DNA from: Mycobacteroides sp. CBMA 271
GTDB taxonomy: Bacteria > Actinomycetota > Actinomycetes > Mycobacteriales > Mycobacteriaceae
Reading direction: 5' to 3'
Length of the DNA: 64,000 nucleotides
Assembly: GCF_009729205.1 (NCBI RefSeq)
Contig: NZ_VTHB01000003.1
Span: forward strand, 434,001-498,000
The position numbers were made by a program, and so were the translations under genes. The notes under the pieces were generated by a model. The model saw only the letters and a list, made by a program, of their open reading frames with translations, was not told where the DNA came from and did not search any database. This document shows positions 10,582-20,904 of the stretch, in pieces; the first letter of the stretch is position 1; every line of letters starts with the position of its first letter.

Positions 10582-10884
10582 ATGGGTGCGCCGGCGCGAG
10601 CCTTGCCAGGGACTACTGCGGAGCGGTCTGTCGAGCATGTGGACGAGACCCAGTCGCCGTGGGTCACCATTGTCTGGGACGACCCGGTAAACCTGATGAA
10701 CTACGTGGCCTATGTGTTCCAGCAGTTGTTCGGCTACAGCGAGAGCGAGGCCACCAATCTGATGTTGCAGGTGCACCACGAGGGCAAGGCGGTAGTTTCA
10801 TGCGGCGCTCGCGAGTCGATGGAGATCGACGTCAGCAAGCTGCATGCGGCCGGCCTGTGGGCCACCTTGCAGCAGGATCGTTGA
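10582..10884 (+). CDS. clpS: ATP-dependent Clp protease adaptor ClpS
   Basis: 100 residues, matching Rv1331 (101). ClpS delivers N-degron substrates to the ClpC1 unfoldase. The core begins [16 protein letters not shown], and [18 protein letters not shown] follows, both typical of actinobacterial ClpS. The ATG at 10582 is 7 bases from a -10-like TATTCT, so the mRNA may be leaderless. It is followed 11 bases later by the DUF2017 gene, as in other mycobacteria. Confidence 0.95.
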   Translation: MGAPARALPGTTAERSVEHVDETQSPWVTIVWDDPVNLMNYVAYVFQQLFGYSESEATNLMLQVHHEGKAVVSCGARESMEIDVSKLHAAGLWATLQQDR

Positions 10885-10895
10885 GTCGCTGATCC

Positions 10896-11480
10896 GTGCG
10901 AAAGTGGAAGCGCATCAACGCCTCCGATGGTATTCGGCTGCGTTCGGAAATGGAGCCACATGAGGCGGCCCTCTTACAATCCATGATCACCTCTATGTTG
11001 GCGATGCTGGATGAACGCGAATCATCTGCTCCCAGTGATGAATTGACTCTGTTGACCGGTATTCGCACCGGAAACACAGTCGCCCCCACCGATGTCACCC
11101 TGGGGCGCTTGCTTCCCGATTTTCACCGGCCCGACCAGGACGGCACCAGCAGCATCGAGGCTGTCAGTGGCCTCAACAGCGCGCTGCGCAGCCTGTACGA
11201 GCCGGAGATCATCGACGCCAAACGCGAGGCCGGACAACGGTTGCTGCGGACACTTCCTGCCGATGGCGGGCGGTTCGAGCTGTCGGAGGACGATGCGCGC
11301 GCGTGGTTGACCGCGCTGAATGACGTGCGGTTGGCACTGGGGGCGATGCTGGGAATCGACGGCGACGGGCTCCGGGAGCTGCCCGACGACGATCCGATGG
11401 CCGGGCATATGGACATCTACCAGTGGCTCACTGTCATGCAAGAGCTGTTGGTGCTCGCGTTGATGGGGAAATCGTCCTGA
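10896..11480 (+). CDS. DUF2017 family protein (Rv1332-like)
   Basis: 194 residues, mostly helical and soluble, with no signal peptide or membrane segment. It begins MRKWKRINASDGIRLRSEMEPHEAALL from a GTG start. The family is nearly always found directly after clpS in actinobacteria, which suggests a link to Clp proteolysis, but no biochemical role is established to my knowledge. It lies between clpS and a P1-family peptidase in a likely operon. Confidence 0.85.
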   Translation: MRKWKRINASDGIRLRSEMEPHEAALLQSMITSMLAMLDERESSAPSDELTLLTGIRTGNTVAPTDVTLGRLLPDFHRPDQDGTSSIEAVSGLNSALRSLYEPEIIDAKREAGQRLLRTLPADGGRFELSEDDARAWLTALNDVRLALGAMLGIDGDGLRELPDDDPMAGHMDIYQWLTVMQELLVLALMGKSS

Positions 11481-11499
11481 TGGTGAGGAAGATGCACGG

Positions 11500-12492
11500 A
11501 TGAGTCTGTTCTCGGGGGCGATCACCGACGTGCCGGGAATCTCCGTCGGGCATTACCAGCGCGCGGATCCCGATGCGGCCCTCGGATCAGGCTGGGCCAC
11601 CGGCACCACCGTGGTGCTGGCGCAACCCGGGACTACGGGCGCGGTCGACGTACGTGGGGGAGCTCCGGGAACCCGGGAGTCCGATCTGCTCGACCCTGCC
11701 AACACGGTCTCGACCGTCGACGCCGTGGTGCTGAGCGGAGGGAGTGCCTACGGATTGGCCGCCGCCGACGGGGTGATGCGCTGGCTGGAGGAACGGGGCA
11801 GGGGAGTGGTACTGCCGGGTGGGACGGTGCCCATCGTGCCGGGGGCCGTCATTTTCGATCTCCCGGTGGGGGCCTGGAAGAATCGGCCCGACGCCGAATT
11901 TGGCTACCGTGCGGCAGAGCTCGCCAGCGATTCGCCGCAGTGGGGTGCGGTCGGTGCGGGCACCGGAGCGCGGGCGGGCACCCTGAAGGGCGGCGTCGGA
12001 TCGGCAAGCATCGATTTGGGGGACGGGATCGTCGTCGGGGCCGTCGTGGTCGCGAATCCGGTTGGACTGGTGATTAATCCGGCGACCGGTCGGCCCTGGA
12101 ACCCCGATGTTGCGCCGGAGCTGAGCGCGCCGACGGCCGCCGAGATCGGGAAGCTGGGCGGCCTGCCTGACAAGTCGGTGTCGTTGAACACGACCATCGG
12201 CGTGGTGGCAACCAATGCTCCGCTGAGCAAGGCGCAGTGCCGCCGGGTTGCCATTGCCGCCCATGACGGGTTGGCCCGGGCCATCAGGCCCGCGCACACA
12301 CCGATGGACGGGGACACGTTGTACGTGCTCGCGACCGGGACGGGCGAGGGCGATCCCGCTGCTCTTACGGTTGCCGTCGGGATCGCGGCCGCCGATTGCG
12401 TCGAGCGGGCCGTGGTGCGTGCGGTGGTGGGTGCCGCGAGCGTCGCAGGAATACCCGCATATCGTGACGTGTTGCCTGGAGCGTTTTCTTAG
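11500..12492 (+). CDS. P1-family (DmpA/NylC-like) peptidase, Rv1333-like
   Basis: 330 residues of the P1 Ntn-hydrolase family, whose members are aminopeptidases or amide hydrolases that mature by self-cleavage. The N-terminal region has DVPGISVGHYQ and AVVLSGGSAYGLAAADGV. The expected autocleavage and nucleophile site is SLNTTIGVVATNAPLSK, with Asn near 230 followed by Thr 231. Substrate unknown. Its place in the clpS-DUF2017-peptidase-mec order matches M. tuberculosis. Confidence 0.88.
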   Translation: MSLFSGAITDVPGISVGHYQRADPDAALGSGWATGTTVVLAQPGTTGAVDVRGGAPGTRESDLLDPANTVSTVDAVVLSGGSAYGLAAADGVMRWLEERGRGVVLPGGTVPIVPGAVIFDLPVGAWKNRPDAEFGYRAAELASDSPQWGAVGAGTGARAGTLKGGVGSASIDLGDGIVVGAVVVANPVGLVINPATGRPWNPDVAPELSAPTAAEIGKLGGLPDKSVSLNTTIGVVATNAPLSKAQCRRVAIAAHDGLARAIRPAHTPMDGDTLYVLATGTGEGDPAALTVAVGIAAADCVERAVVRAVVGAASVAGIPAYRDVLPGAFS

Positions 12493-12507
12493 CGTGCATA
12501 GGAAGGG

Positions 12508-12927
12508 ATGAGAGTGCTGGTAATTCGTGCCGACCTGGTCGACGCCATGGTGACGCATGCCCGCGCCGATCACCCCGACGAGGCGTGCGGCGTGTTGGCG
12601 GGCCCGGAGGGCTCCGATCGTCCCGAGCGGCATGTCGCCATGCTCAATGCCGAGCGCTCACCGACTTTCTATCGCTTTGATTCTGGTGAACAGCTTCGGG
12701 TTTGGCGCGCGATGGACGAGGCCGACGAGGTGCCGGTGGTTATCTATCACTCGCATACCGCCACCGAGGCCTACCCGAGCCGCACCGATATCAACTTGGC
12801 CGCCGAGCCCGATGCCCACTACGTCCTGGTGTCCACCCGTGATCCCGAGCAGCACGAGTTGCGCAGCTATCGGATCGTCGACGGGGTGGTCGCCGAAGAA
12901 GAGATTTCCGTCGTCGAGCAGTACTAA
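12508..12927 (+). CDS. mec: CysO-cysteine peptidase Mec (JAMM zinc protease)
   Basis: 139 residues. Mec releases free cysteine from the C-terminus of the carrier CysO. The JAMM/MPN+ zinc signature is complete: a Glu in the N-terminal part (DHPDEACGVL), then HSHTATEAYPSRTD, giving H-x-H-x7-S-x2-D near residues 82-95. ATG start at 12508 with a purine-rich stretch just before it. It is followed after 13 bases by cysO and then cysM, so carrier, cysteine-forming enzyme and releasing peptidase are together. Confidence 0.95.
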   Translation: MRVLVIRADLVDAMVTHARADHPDEACGVLAGPEGSDRPERHVAMLNAERSPTFYRFDSGEQLRVWRAMDEADEVPVVIYHSHTATEAYPSRTDINLAAEPDAHYVLVSTRDPEQHELRSYRIVDGVVAEEEISVVEQY

Positions 12928-12940
12928 GGAGAGGCTGAAC

Positions 12941-13213
12941 ATGACCGTTGAGGTATCGATTCCGACCATCCTGCGCACCCACACCGGTGGCGAGAAGCGG
13001 GTGGCGGCAACGGGTTCTACCCTGCAGGCGGTGATCACGGATCTGGAGTCCAACTACTCGGGGATCTCCGAGCGTCTGGTCGACGCGGGCAAGCTGCACC
13101 GCTTCGTCAACATTTATGTCAACGACGAGGACGTGCGGTTCTCGGGTGGGCTGGACACCGCGATCGCCGACGGCGATACGGTCACCATCCTGCCTGCCGT
13201 GGCCGGTGGGTAG
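12941..13213 (+). CDS. cysO: Sulfur carrier protein CysO (ubiquitin-like)
   Basis: 90-residue ubiquitin-like (ThiS/MoaD-type) protein ending in AVAGG. The C-terminal Gly-Gly is converted to a thiocarboxylate that supplies sulfur to CysM. Start ATG 12941, preceded by AAGGAGAGG, a strong ribosome-binding site. The activating enzyme MoeZ is not in the window. It lies between mec and cysM, as in M. tuberculosis. Confidence 0.95.
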   Translation: MTVEVSIPTILRTHTGGEKRVAATGSTLQAVITDLESNYSGISERLVDAGKLHRFVNIYVNDEDVRFSGGLDTAIADGDTVTILPAVAGG

Positions 13214-13309
13214 CGGCGTGCCGGTGTACGGCGGCCTTCGTCTGACGCACACGCCGAAGTGCCCGGCTACGAGCGACAATCAGGGCGCGCTCGCGATGTT
13301 GTCGCTTAG

Positions 13310-14990
<1,681 letters not shown>

Positions 14991-14994
<4 letters not shown>

Positions 14995-15833
14995 CGAGCC
15001 CCGGCTCGCCGATCGGGATCTTCGATTCCGGGGTCGGCGGGCTGACTGTCGCGCGCGCCATCATCGACCAGCTGCCCGACGAGGACATCGTCTACGTCGG
15101 CGATACCGGCAACGGCCCGTACGGTCCGCTGACCATTCCAGAAATTCGCAAGCACGCGCTGGCCATCGGCGACGACCTCGTCGGGCGTGGCGTGAAAGCC
15201 CTGGTTATCGCGTGCAATACCGCGTCGGCGGCATGCCTGCGGGACGCCCGCGAACGCTACGCCCCGGTGCCGGTGATTGAGGTGGTGCTGCCGGCGGTGC
15301 GGCGGGCCGTGCACACCACACACAACAACAAGATCGGTGTCATCGGCACCGAGGCGACCATCGCCTCGGGTGCGTACCAGGACGCGTTCGCGGCCGCGCG
15401 CGACACCGAAATTACGGCGGTGGCGTGTCCGCGGTTCGTCGATTTCGTCGAGCGCGGCATCACCAGCGGGCGGCAGGTGCTGCAGCTTGCCGAGGGGTAT
15501 CTGGAGCCGTTGCAGCGGGCACAGGTGGACACCGTGGTGCTGGGTTGCACCCACTATCCGTTGCTGTCTGGATTGATCCAGCTCGCCATGGGTGAGGACG
15601 TCACCTTGGTCTCCAGCGCCGAGGAAACCGCCAAGGACCTGGTGCGCCTGCTGTCGGATCGTGACCTGTTGCGTGCACACGATGCACCGGTGGCGAGCCG
15701 GGTGTTCGAAGCAACCGGCGACCCGGATGCATTCCGAGCCCTGGCGGCCCGATTCCTCGGCCCGGCCGTGACGGCGGTGCAAACTCGGGCTAGCGGTGTT
15801 ATCGGTTACACCGAAATTACGCGGTCCAGTTAG
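14991..15833 (+). CDS. murI: Glutamate racemase MurI
   Basis: 280 residues. It makes D-glutamate for peptidoglycan. [11 protein letters not shown] at the N-terminus, the first catalytic cysteine in [10 protein letters not shown] near 73 and the second in [10 protein letters not shown] near 185 are all present. GTG start overlaps the rhomboid stop. The cysM-rhomboid-murI chain is translationally coupled throughout. Confidence 0.95.
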
Positions 15834-15860
15834 ACACCCGTTGCGCCCCTCTGCCGAGAC

Positions 15861-15880
15861 GCTTGCCAGGCGTGGCAAGC
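15861..15880 (+). promoter_or_regulatory. Inverted repeat between murI and the MBL-fold gene
   Basis: GCTTGCCA and TGGCAAGC form a perfect 8-base inverted repeat with a 4-base loop, just ahead of the GTG at 15888. There is no T-run, so an operator or weak hairpin is more likely than an intrinsic terminator. Role unknown. Confidence 0.4.
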
Positions 15881-15887
15881 TAGGGCT

Positions 15888-16649
15888 GTGCGAGTCACCG
15901 TGCTCGGCTGCTCAGGCAGTGTCACCGGACCGGATTCCCCGGCGTCTGGTTACCTCCTGACGGCACCGGATGCGCCACCGTTGGTCATCGACTTCGGTGG
16001 TGGTGTCTTGGGCTCTCTGCAACGTTTCGCCGATCCCGGATCGGTGTCGGTGCTGCTGTCACATCTGCATGCCGACCACTGCCTCGACCTGCCCGGTCTG
16101 TTCGTGTGGCGTCGCTATCACCCGAATCCGCCGAAGGGTAAGGCGATCATGTACGGGCCGGCTGACACCTTGGTTCGAGTGGGTGCTGCCTCGGCCGAGA
16201 TCGGTGGCGAGGTCGACGATTTCACCGACATCTTTGACCTGTATGCGTGGGCCGAGGGCGAGCCCGTCGAGTTCGGATCGCTCACGGTGACGCCTACCCG
16301 AGTGGCGCACCCGCCCGAGTCATACGGGCTACGCGTGGAGGATGCCTCGGGTGCCGTTCTCGCTTACAGCGGAGACACCGGCATCTGCGATGCCGTGGTC
16401 GAGCTGGCTCGCGATGCCGACGTGTTCCTGTGCGAGGCGTCGTGGACGCATATGCCAGGGCACCGTCCGCCGGACCTTCACCTCTCGGGGACCGAAGCCG
16501 GACAGATCGCCGCTCGGGCGGGCGTCAAGGAACTGCTGCTGACGCACATCCCGCCGTGGACCTCGCGCGAGGATGTCATCGCGGAGGCCAAATCGGCGTT
16601 CGACGGCCCGGTGCGTGCCGTGGTTGCCGGGGAGACCATCGACGTCTAG
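15888..16649 (+). CDS. Metallo-beta-lactamase-fold phosphodiesterase (Rv1339-like)
   Basis: 253 residues. The metal-binding signature SHLHADHCLDLP lies near residues 56-67, with further ligands in AYSGDTGICD and in LLLTHIPPW. The family is close to RNase Z and class II cyclic-nucleotide phosphodiesterases; the M. tuberculosis relative Rv1339 has been reported to degrade cAMP. The GTG start begins VTVLGCSGSVTGPDSPASGY. It sits between murI and rph, as in other mycobacteria. Confidence 0.88.
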   Translation: MRVTVLGCSGSVTGPDSPASGYLLTAPDAPPLVIDFGGGVLGSLQRFADPGSVSVLLSHLHADHCLDLPGLFVWRRYHPNPPKGKAIMYGPADTLVRVGAASAEIGGEVDDFTDIFDLYAWAEGEPVEFGSLTVTPTRVAHPPESYGLRVEDASGAVLAYSGDTGICDAVVELARDADVFLCEASWTHMPGHRPPDLHLSGTEAGQIAARAGVKELLLTHIPPWTSREDVIAEAKSAFDGPVRAVVAGETIDV

Positions 16650-16656
16650 TTCTCTC

Positions 16657-16694
16657 GCCGAGTGTGAGCGCAGGTGCGCACACTCGGCGTTTTT
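16657..16694 (+). terminator. Palindromic hairpin with T-run (repeat copy 1)
   Basis: GCCGAGTGTG (16657-16666) pairs with CACACTCGGC (16679-16688) and is followed by GTTTTT, so it can act as an intrinsic terminator after the MBL gene. The same 10-base arms occur in the hairpin at 48785. A further half-like CGCTCACACTCG lies at 16707-16718. Confidence 0.6.
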
Positions 16695-16742
16695 GACGCA
16701 CTGACGCTCACACTCGATGACGGGGCCGTTACGCTCGAAGGC

Positions 16743-17522
16743 GTGTCCAGACGAGAAGACGGCAGACAAGACGACGAACTGCGCCCGGTGACCATCACGC
16801 GCGGATTCACTGCGCATCCGGCCGGTTCGGTGCTCATCGAGTTCGGCCAGACGCGGGTGATGTGTACCGCCAGCGCTACCGAGGGTGTGCCTCGGTGGCG
16901 CAAGGGTTCTGGACTTGGTTGGCTGACAGCCGAATACGCGATGCTGCCCGCCTCGACGCATACCCGCAGCGACCGTGAATCGGTTAAGGGCCGTGTGGGC
17001 GGCCGCACCCAGGAGATCAGCCGGCTGATCGGGCGGTCGCTTCGAGCCTGCATCGACCTGTCGGCGTTGGGGGAGAACACCATTGCCATCGACTGCGATG
17101 TGCTGCAGGCCGACGGTGGTACCCGCACCGCCGCGATCACCGGGGCGTATGTGGCGCTCGCCGACGCGGTGACGTACCTGGCCGCGCACGGCAAGCTGGC
17201 CGACGACGAACCGCTGTCGTGCGCGATCGCCGCGGTGAGCGTCGGCGTGGTGGACGGCCGAGTGCGCGTCGACCTTCCGTACGAAGAGGATTCGCGCGCT
17301 GAGGTGGACATGAACGTGGTGGCCACCGACACTGGCACGTTGGTGGAGGTGCAGGGCACCGGTGAGGGCGCGACCTTCCCGCGTTCGACGCTGGACAAGT
17401 TGCTCGATGCTGCGGTGGGTGCGGCCGAGCAGTTGTTCGTGTTACAACAGGAAGCGCTGGCGTTGCCGTACCCGGGTGTGCTGCCCGATGCACCGCAGAA
17501 GAAGGCATTCGGTTCGAAGTAG
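16743..17522 (+). CDS. rph: Ribonuclease PH
   Basis: 259 residues, the same as Rv1340. This phosphorolytic 3'-to-5' exonuclease trims tRNA 3' ends. Conserved blocks include [14 protein letters not shown] [14 protein letters not shown] near 37, [27 protein letters not shown] in the active-site region and [17 protein letters not shown] near 120. I chose GTG 16743 because it fits the family length and lies 7 bases after a -10-like TACGCT. It is followed 9 bases later by the nucleotide pyrophosphatase gene. Confidence 0.93.
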   Translation: MSRREDGRQDDELRPVTITRGFTAHPAGSVLIEFGQTRVMCTASATEGVPRWRKGSGLGWLTAEYAMLPASTHTRSDRESVKGRVGGRTQEISRLIGRSLRACIDLSALGENTIAIDCDVLQADGGTRTAAITGAYVALADAVTYLAAHGKLADDEPLSCAIAAVSVGVVDGRVRVDLPYEEDSRAEVDMNVVATDTGTLVEVQGTGEGATFPRSTLDKLLDAAVGAAEQLFVLQQEALALPYPGVLPDAPQKKAFGSK

Positions 17523-17531
17523 GCGGGGGCC

Positions 17532-18152
17532 ATGAAAATACTTGTCGCAAGCCGTAATCAGAAGAAACTCGCAGAGCTGCATCGGGTACTTGAGTCATCA
17601 GGGGTTTCCGGTGTAGAGCTCGTCTCACTGGCCGATGTGCCGGATTATGAGGAAGTGCCGGAAACCGGTGCGAGTTTCGAGGACAACGCGCTGATCAAGG
17701 CGCGCGAGGGTGCGCGACGTACCGGATTGGCTTGTGTTGCCGATGATTCCGGGCTTGCCGTGGACGCACTCAACTGGATGCCGGGGGTGCTATCGGCGCG
17801 CTGGAGTGGACGCCACGGCGATGACGCTGCGAACACCGCGTTACTGCTCGCGCAGCTGTCCGAGGTCCCCGATGACCGTCGCGGCGCGGCGTTCGTGTCT
17901 GCATGCGCGCTGGTGACACCCGAGGGCGAAGAGGTCGTCGTGGAGGGTCGCTGGAAAGGGTCCGTCGCGCGCAAACCTGCGGGGACGAACGGCTTTGGTT
18001 ATGACCCAATCTTCGTGCCGCGCGGTGGAATTCGCAGCGCAGCGGAGATGTCGGCCGAGGAGAAGGACGCGGTATCGCATCGCGGGCGAGCGCTCGCGGC
18101 CCTGCTGCCGATGCTTCGCAACCTAGTGAACCTCGGCCGCACTGCGCCGTAG
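17532..18152 (+). CDS. rdgB: XTP/dITP diphosphatase (RdgB/HAM1 family)
   Basis: 206 residues. It hydrolyses non-canonical purine triphosphates (ITP, dITP, XTP) to prevent their incorporation. SRNQKKLAEL at the N-terminus, DDSGLAVDALNWMPGVLSARW near 70 and the NGFGYDPIFVP loop near 155 are diagnostic. ATG at 17532. It is the last gene of the plus-strand block and ends just before a strong hairpin. Confidence 0.94.
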   Translation: MKILVASRNQKKLAELHRVLESSGVSGVELVSLADVPDYEEVPETGASFEDNALIKAREGARRTGLACVADDSGLAVDALNWMPGVLSARWSGRHGDDAANTALLLAQLSEVPDDRRGAAFVSACALVTPEGEEVVVEGRWKGSVARKPAGTNGFGYDPIFVPRGGIRSAAEMSAEEKDAVSHRGRALAALLPMLRNLVNLGRTAP

Positions 18153-18161
18153 TCCCTCTGC

Positions 18162-18191
18162 AGAGCAGTCCCCCGCGCGGGGGACTGCTCT
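18162..18191. terminator. Bidirectional hairpin between convergent genes
   Basis: Perfect 13-base stem (AGAGCAGTCCCCC and its complement) with a 4-base GCGC loop, 9 bases after the rdgB stop and 9 bases before the end of the convergent oxidoreductase gene. No T-run; the position suggests transcription termination from both sides. Confidence 0.75.
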
Positions 18192-18199
18192 CCAGACGG

Positions 18200-19135
18200 T
18201 TATGGCTGCAGGATGATCTTGCCGCGGGCGTGGCCCGTCTGGCCGTACTCGTGGGCCTGGCGTGCCTCGGCCAAGGGGTACGTGCGGTCGACGGTCACTT
18301 CCAGATCGCCGTTCCCCGCGAGCCGGATCAACTCGGAGCGGGCGGCGAGGCGAATGTTGGTGCCTGGATCGGCGCCGGGACCGCCACCCAATGCCTTGAA
18401 CCCATCGCTTGCGGCACGGCCGAATCCGGCGATAGTGGCGATCCGGTCCTTGTCGGCAACCAACGCCACCGAGACGTCGGCCGCTTCGTCGGTGCCGACG
18501 AGATCGAGTGCTGCGTCGACGGCTCCGATTGCGCTGACACGCTCTTGGAGACCGGGGCCGTACTCGACGGGTATTGCGCCATAACCACGTAACTGGTCGT
18601 GGCGTGCCGCGCTGGCGGTGGCGATCACCTTGGCGCCGCGGGCCTTCGCGAGTTGCGTGGCGAGCAGCCCCACGCCGCCCGCAGCGCCGTGGATGAGGAC
18701 GGTATCGCCTTCGGTGACATTTGTGGCCTCCAGGAGGTGGACCGCGGTCTGTCCGGTGAGGAGGAATCCGGCGGCCTCCGGGAAGGACAAGCTTGCGGGC
18801 TTCTTGAATACCTGGTCCGCGGCGGCGGCGACCTGGCCGGCATAGCCGCCGATCTGCCCGGCGGCGATCACTTCGTCACCCGGTTTGAGGCCCTCGACAC
18901 CCGGGCCGACGGCCGCGACCGTTCCCGAGACTTCGAGGCCAAGGCGCATGGGGAGATTGTTGGGGTCGGTGCCGAAGGCGCCCGAGTAGAGCTTCCAGTC
19001 GATCGGATTGACGCCAGCGGCTTTGACGTCGACAAGGACTTGGCCTTCACCGAGAGGTGGGGTCGGGACGTCCCGAAGCTCCAAGGCATCCGGACCGCCA
19101 TATGTGGTCGCTACAACGGCTCGCGTCATGTTCAT
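18200..19135 (-). CDS. NADP-dependent zinc-free quinone-type oxidoreductase
   Basis: 311 residues of the medium-chain reductase superfamily. N-terminal GroES-like half (LGLEVSGTVAAVGPGVEGLKPGDEV) and Rossmann half with IHGAAGGVGLLATQLAKARG near 150. The structural and catalytic zinc cysteines of alcohol dehydrogenases are absent, as in zeta-crystallin/quinone reductases. ATG 19135 is preceded by GTAGGTG; ATG 19129 is possible. Substrate unknown. Not tied to neighbours by overlap. Confidence 0.87.
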   Translation of the reverse strand: MNMTRAVVATTYGGPDALELRDVPTPPLGEGQVLVDVKAAGVNPIDWKLYSGAFGTDPNNLPMRLGLEVSGTVAAVGPGVEGLKPGDEVIAAGQIGGYAGQVAAAADQVFKKPASLSFPEAAGFLLTGQTAVHLLEATNVTEGDTVLIHGAAGGVGLLATQLAKARGAKVIATASAARHDQLRGYGAIPVEYGPGLQERVSAIGAVDAALDLVGTDEAADVSVALVADKDRIATIAGFGRAASDGFKALGGGPGADPGTNIRLAARSELIRLAGNGDLEVTVDRTYPLAEARQAHEYGQTGHARGKIILQP

Positions 19136-19194
19136 ACACCTACGCAAGGTTCGAGCACATGTCAATATTCCTGACATGCGAGATTCTCTTTCGG

Positions 19195-19554
19195 CTAGAT
19201 GCCGAACTGCTCCTTGACCTGCTTGGTGCGATAGTGCTCGACGATGAATCCGAGCAGCGGGATGGTGCCCGCGAGCAGCGTGCCGATGGTGCGCGGCCAG
19301 GGCCAGCACACCTTGATCGCCAGGTCGGTGGTGAAGATCAGGTACACGAAGTAGATCCACCCGTGCACAATCCCGATCCAGCTCGGCGGATGCGGTACGT
19401 GCTCAATGTATTTGAGCCACATCTCCCAGCAGAGCGCGATCAGCCAGACACCGGTGGTCCACGCCAGGATGCGGTAGCGCCACAGCGCGCTGCGGATCTT
19501 GGCGACCGGGGTGGCGACGGCAGGCGTGTCGGGCGTGGCTTCTTGCTCGGTCAC
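19195..19554 (-). CDS. DUF3817 small membrane protein (Rv1342c-like)
   Basis: 119 residues with about three transmembrane segments (ILAWTTGVWLIALCW, IVHGWIYFVYLIFTTDL, TIGTLLAGTIPLLGFIVEH) and a charged C-terminal tail. The VHGWIYFVYLI stretch is typical of DUF3817. GTG start overlaps the stop of the upstream gene as GTGA. Function unknown. Confidence 0.85.
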   Translation of the reverse strand: MTEQEATPDTPAVATPVAKIRSALWRYRILAWTTGVWLIALCWEMWLKYIEHVPHPPSWIGIVHGWIYFVYLIFTTDLAIKVCWPWPRTIGTLLAGTIPLLGFIVEHYRTKQVKEQFGI

Positions 19555-19919
19555 GGTGTGGGCTTCCTATCTTGTTCGGCCAGGGCGGCGAGGTAGGCGT
19601 TGTAGTCGGTGAGCGTGTGGTCGGCGGGGTCCGGCTGCGCCGCGGCGGGGCGCTGGGGCAGCAGCCCGTCGGGAATCTCTGTGACCAGGTCCGTGGGCGG
19701 TGCGGGCGGTCCTTCGTCCTCGTATTGGACGAAGCGGCGGTAGGCCCAGATCACGAACGCCGCGAACAGTGGCCACTGCAGTGCATATCCAAGGTTCTGC
19801 CCGTCGCCCGTCACAGACTCGAAGCGCTGGAACTGCCAGTAGGCCAACCCCAGGAATGCGACCACGCTGACGCCGACCAGCACGATGAGTGCAGGTCTCC
19901 GACGCCGTGTAGTGGACAC
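19551..19919 (-). CDS. Membrane-anchored protein (Rv1343c/LprD-like)
   Basis: 122 residues from GTG 19919. The N-terminal STTRRRRP precedes one strong membrane segment (ALIVLVGVSVVAFLGLAYW), a second hydrophobic stretch (ALQWPLFAAFVIWAYRRF) and a proline-rich tail. The M. tuberculosis gene in this position is named lprD, but no lipobox cysteine is visible here, so a lipoprotein label is not supported. Coupled to the DUF3817 gene by GTGA. Confidence 0.8.
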   Translation of the reverse strand: MSTTRRRRPALIVLVGVSVVAFLGLAYWQFQRFESVTGDGQNLGYALQWPLFAAFVIWAYRRFVQYEDEGPPAPPTDLVTEIPDGLLPQRPAAAQPDPADHTLTDYNAYLAALAEQDRKPTP

Positions 19920-19966
19920 GTCCTGACGGTACCGCGTGATGTCGGCGGGGGTGCTATCACCCCTGG

Positions 19967-20707
19967 TCAGCGCTTCGGTCCGATGAACTCGTCGAGACGA
20001 GCGGTGGCCACTTTGCGGTAGATCGAGACGACATACTTGGTCGATCGCGTCCACGGGATTTCGAGTGTGTCGAGGGCGGCGGTGAAGAGGCTGAGGATGT
20101 CTTCGCTGCGATTCGTGAAGTGATATCGGATGCTGGTGACGCCGCGATCATTGGCGACCACACGACAGCCATCGCTGTGGATCAGGCCGCGGAGGAACTC
20201 TTCGGTGGCTTGGTCGACCAGGCCTTGCTGCCATGGTTCAAGGGCGATCGTGCGGGAGTGCTTGCGGCCCGGGCCGTGCTGGGGAAACAGGCAGGGCCAG
20301 TGCTTGGAGTATGACGATACGTCGACGCAATTGCCTTTGCGATCCACAATCGACGCGTGTTGTCCGGGCGTCAGCTCATCAATTGCCCTGCGGCATTCGC
20401 TGACTATTTCGGGATACCTCGTGTCGCAGGTGACTCGCAAGCGCCACGTCCGGGGCGAGCGTGAGACATAGCCGTCGCCGAGATACATGCCTAGGAGGTA
20501 GGCGTAGGGGCCGGTGGGCAGGTTAGTGAAATCGTGCGTGGCGCAATCGTCTGCGCGCTCGATCCGCTTGGGAATTGGGTGACGTCGCCAGTGGCATACG
20601 GTTCGCCGCGGGATTCCCGTGCGCCGGGCAATCGCGCAGTCATTCAGTCCGGCCTCGATAAGAAGCCGAACGCCCTCAAACTCCTGGTGTGACCGGGTCA
20701 ACGTCAT
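19967..20707 (-). CDS. Free-standing LAGLIDADG-type endonuclease-like protein with N-terminal HTH
   Basis: 246 residues. An N-terminal helix-turn-helix (AGLNDCAIARRTGIPRRTVCHW, about 18-40) is followed by two dodecapeptide-like motifs: LLGMYLGDGYVS near 72 and FLRGLIHSDGCRV near 166. Acidic residues sit where the catalytic Asp of each LAGLIDADG helix should be. It is not inside an intron or intein: it lies alone, 60 bases from and divergent to an intact tRNA-Leu. Similar stand-alone genes beside tRNAs are frequent in actinobacteria. It could be a homing endonuclease or a regulator built on the same fold; activity is unproven. Confidence 0.75.
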   Translation of the reverse strand: MTLTRSHQEFEGVRLLIEAGLNDCAIARRTGIPRRTVCHWRRHPIPKRIERADDCATHDFTNLPTGPYAYLLGMYLGDGYVSRSPRTWRLRVTCDTRYPEIVSECRRAIDELTPGQHASIVDRKGNCVDVSSYSKHWPCLFPQHGPGRKHSRTIALEPWQQGLVDQATEEFLRGLIHSDGCRVVANDRGVTSIRYHFTNRSEDILSLFTAALDTLEIPWTRSTKYVVSIYRKVATARLDEFIGPKR

Positions 20708-20767
20708 CCTTCGTTGGAAGCGAACCTATACAGGCCCACTGACAGACTCGGGTACGATCGGGACGCC

Positions 20768-20853
20768 GCGGGCGTGATGAAATGGCAGACATGCTGGCTT
20801 TAGGTGCCAGTGCTCGAAAGAGCGTGTGGGTTCGAGTCCCTCCGCCCGCACCA
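20768..20853 (+). tRNA. tRNA-Leu (anticodon UAG)
   Basis: 86 bases including an encoded CCA. The acceptor stem GCGGGCG pairs with CGCCCGC at 20843-20849. The anticodon arm CTGGC-TTTAGGT-GCCAG gives anticodon TAG. A long variable arm, as in class II tRNAs, and the TTCGAGTCC T-loop follow. A -10-like TACGAT lies at 20753-20758. No intron or disruption. Confidence 0.95.
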
Positions 20854-20904
20854 AGGTTTGTTGGCGTCCCGGTGCCGCCCACGACCACGCCTAGACTTGA
20901 AACC

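Noticed and set aside
19551..19919. Calling the Rv1343c-like gene a lipoprotein
   Set aside because: No cysteine is present at the end of the N-terminal hydrophobic segment.
20768..20853. tRNA-Leu as attachment site of an integrated island
   Set aside because: I looked for a direct repeat of the tRNA 3' end downstream and saw none, and no integrase gene is present.
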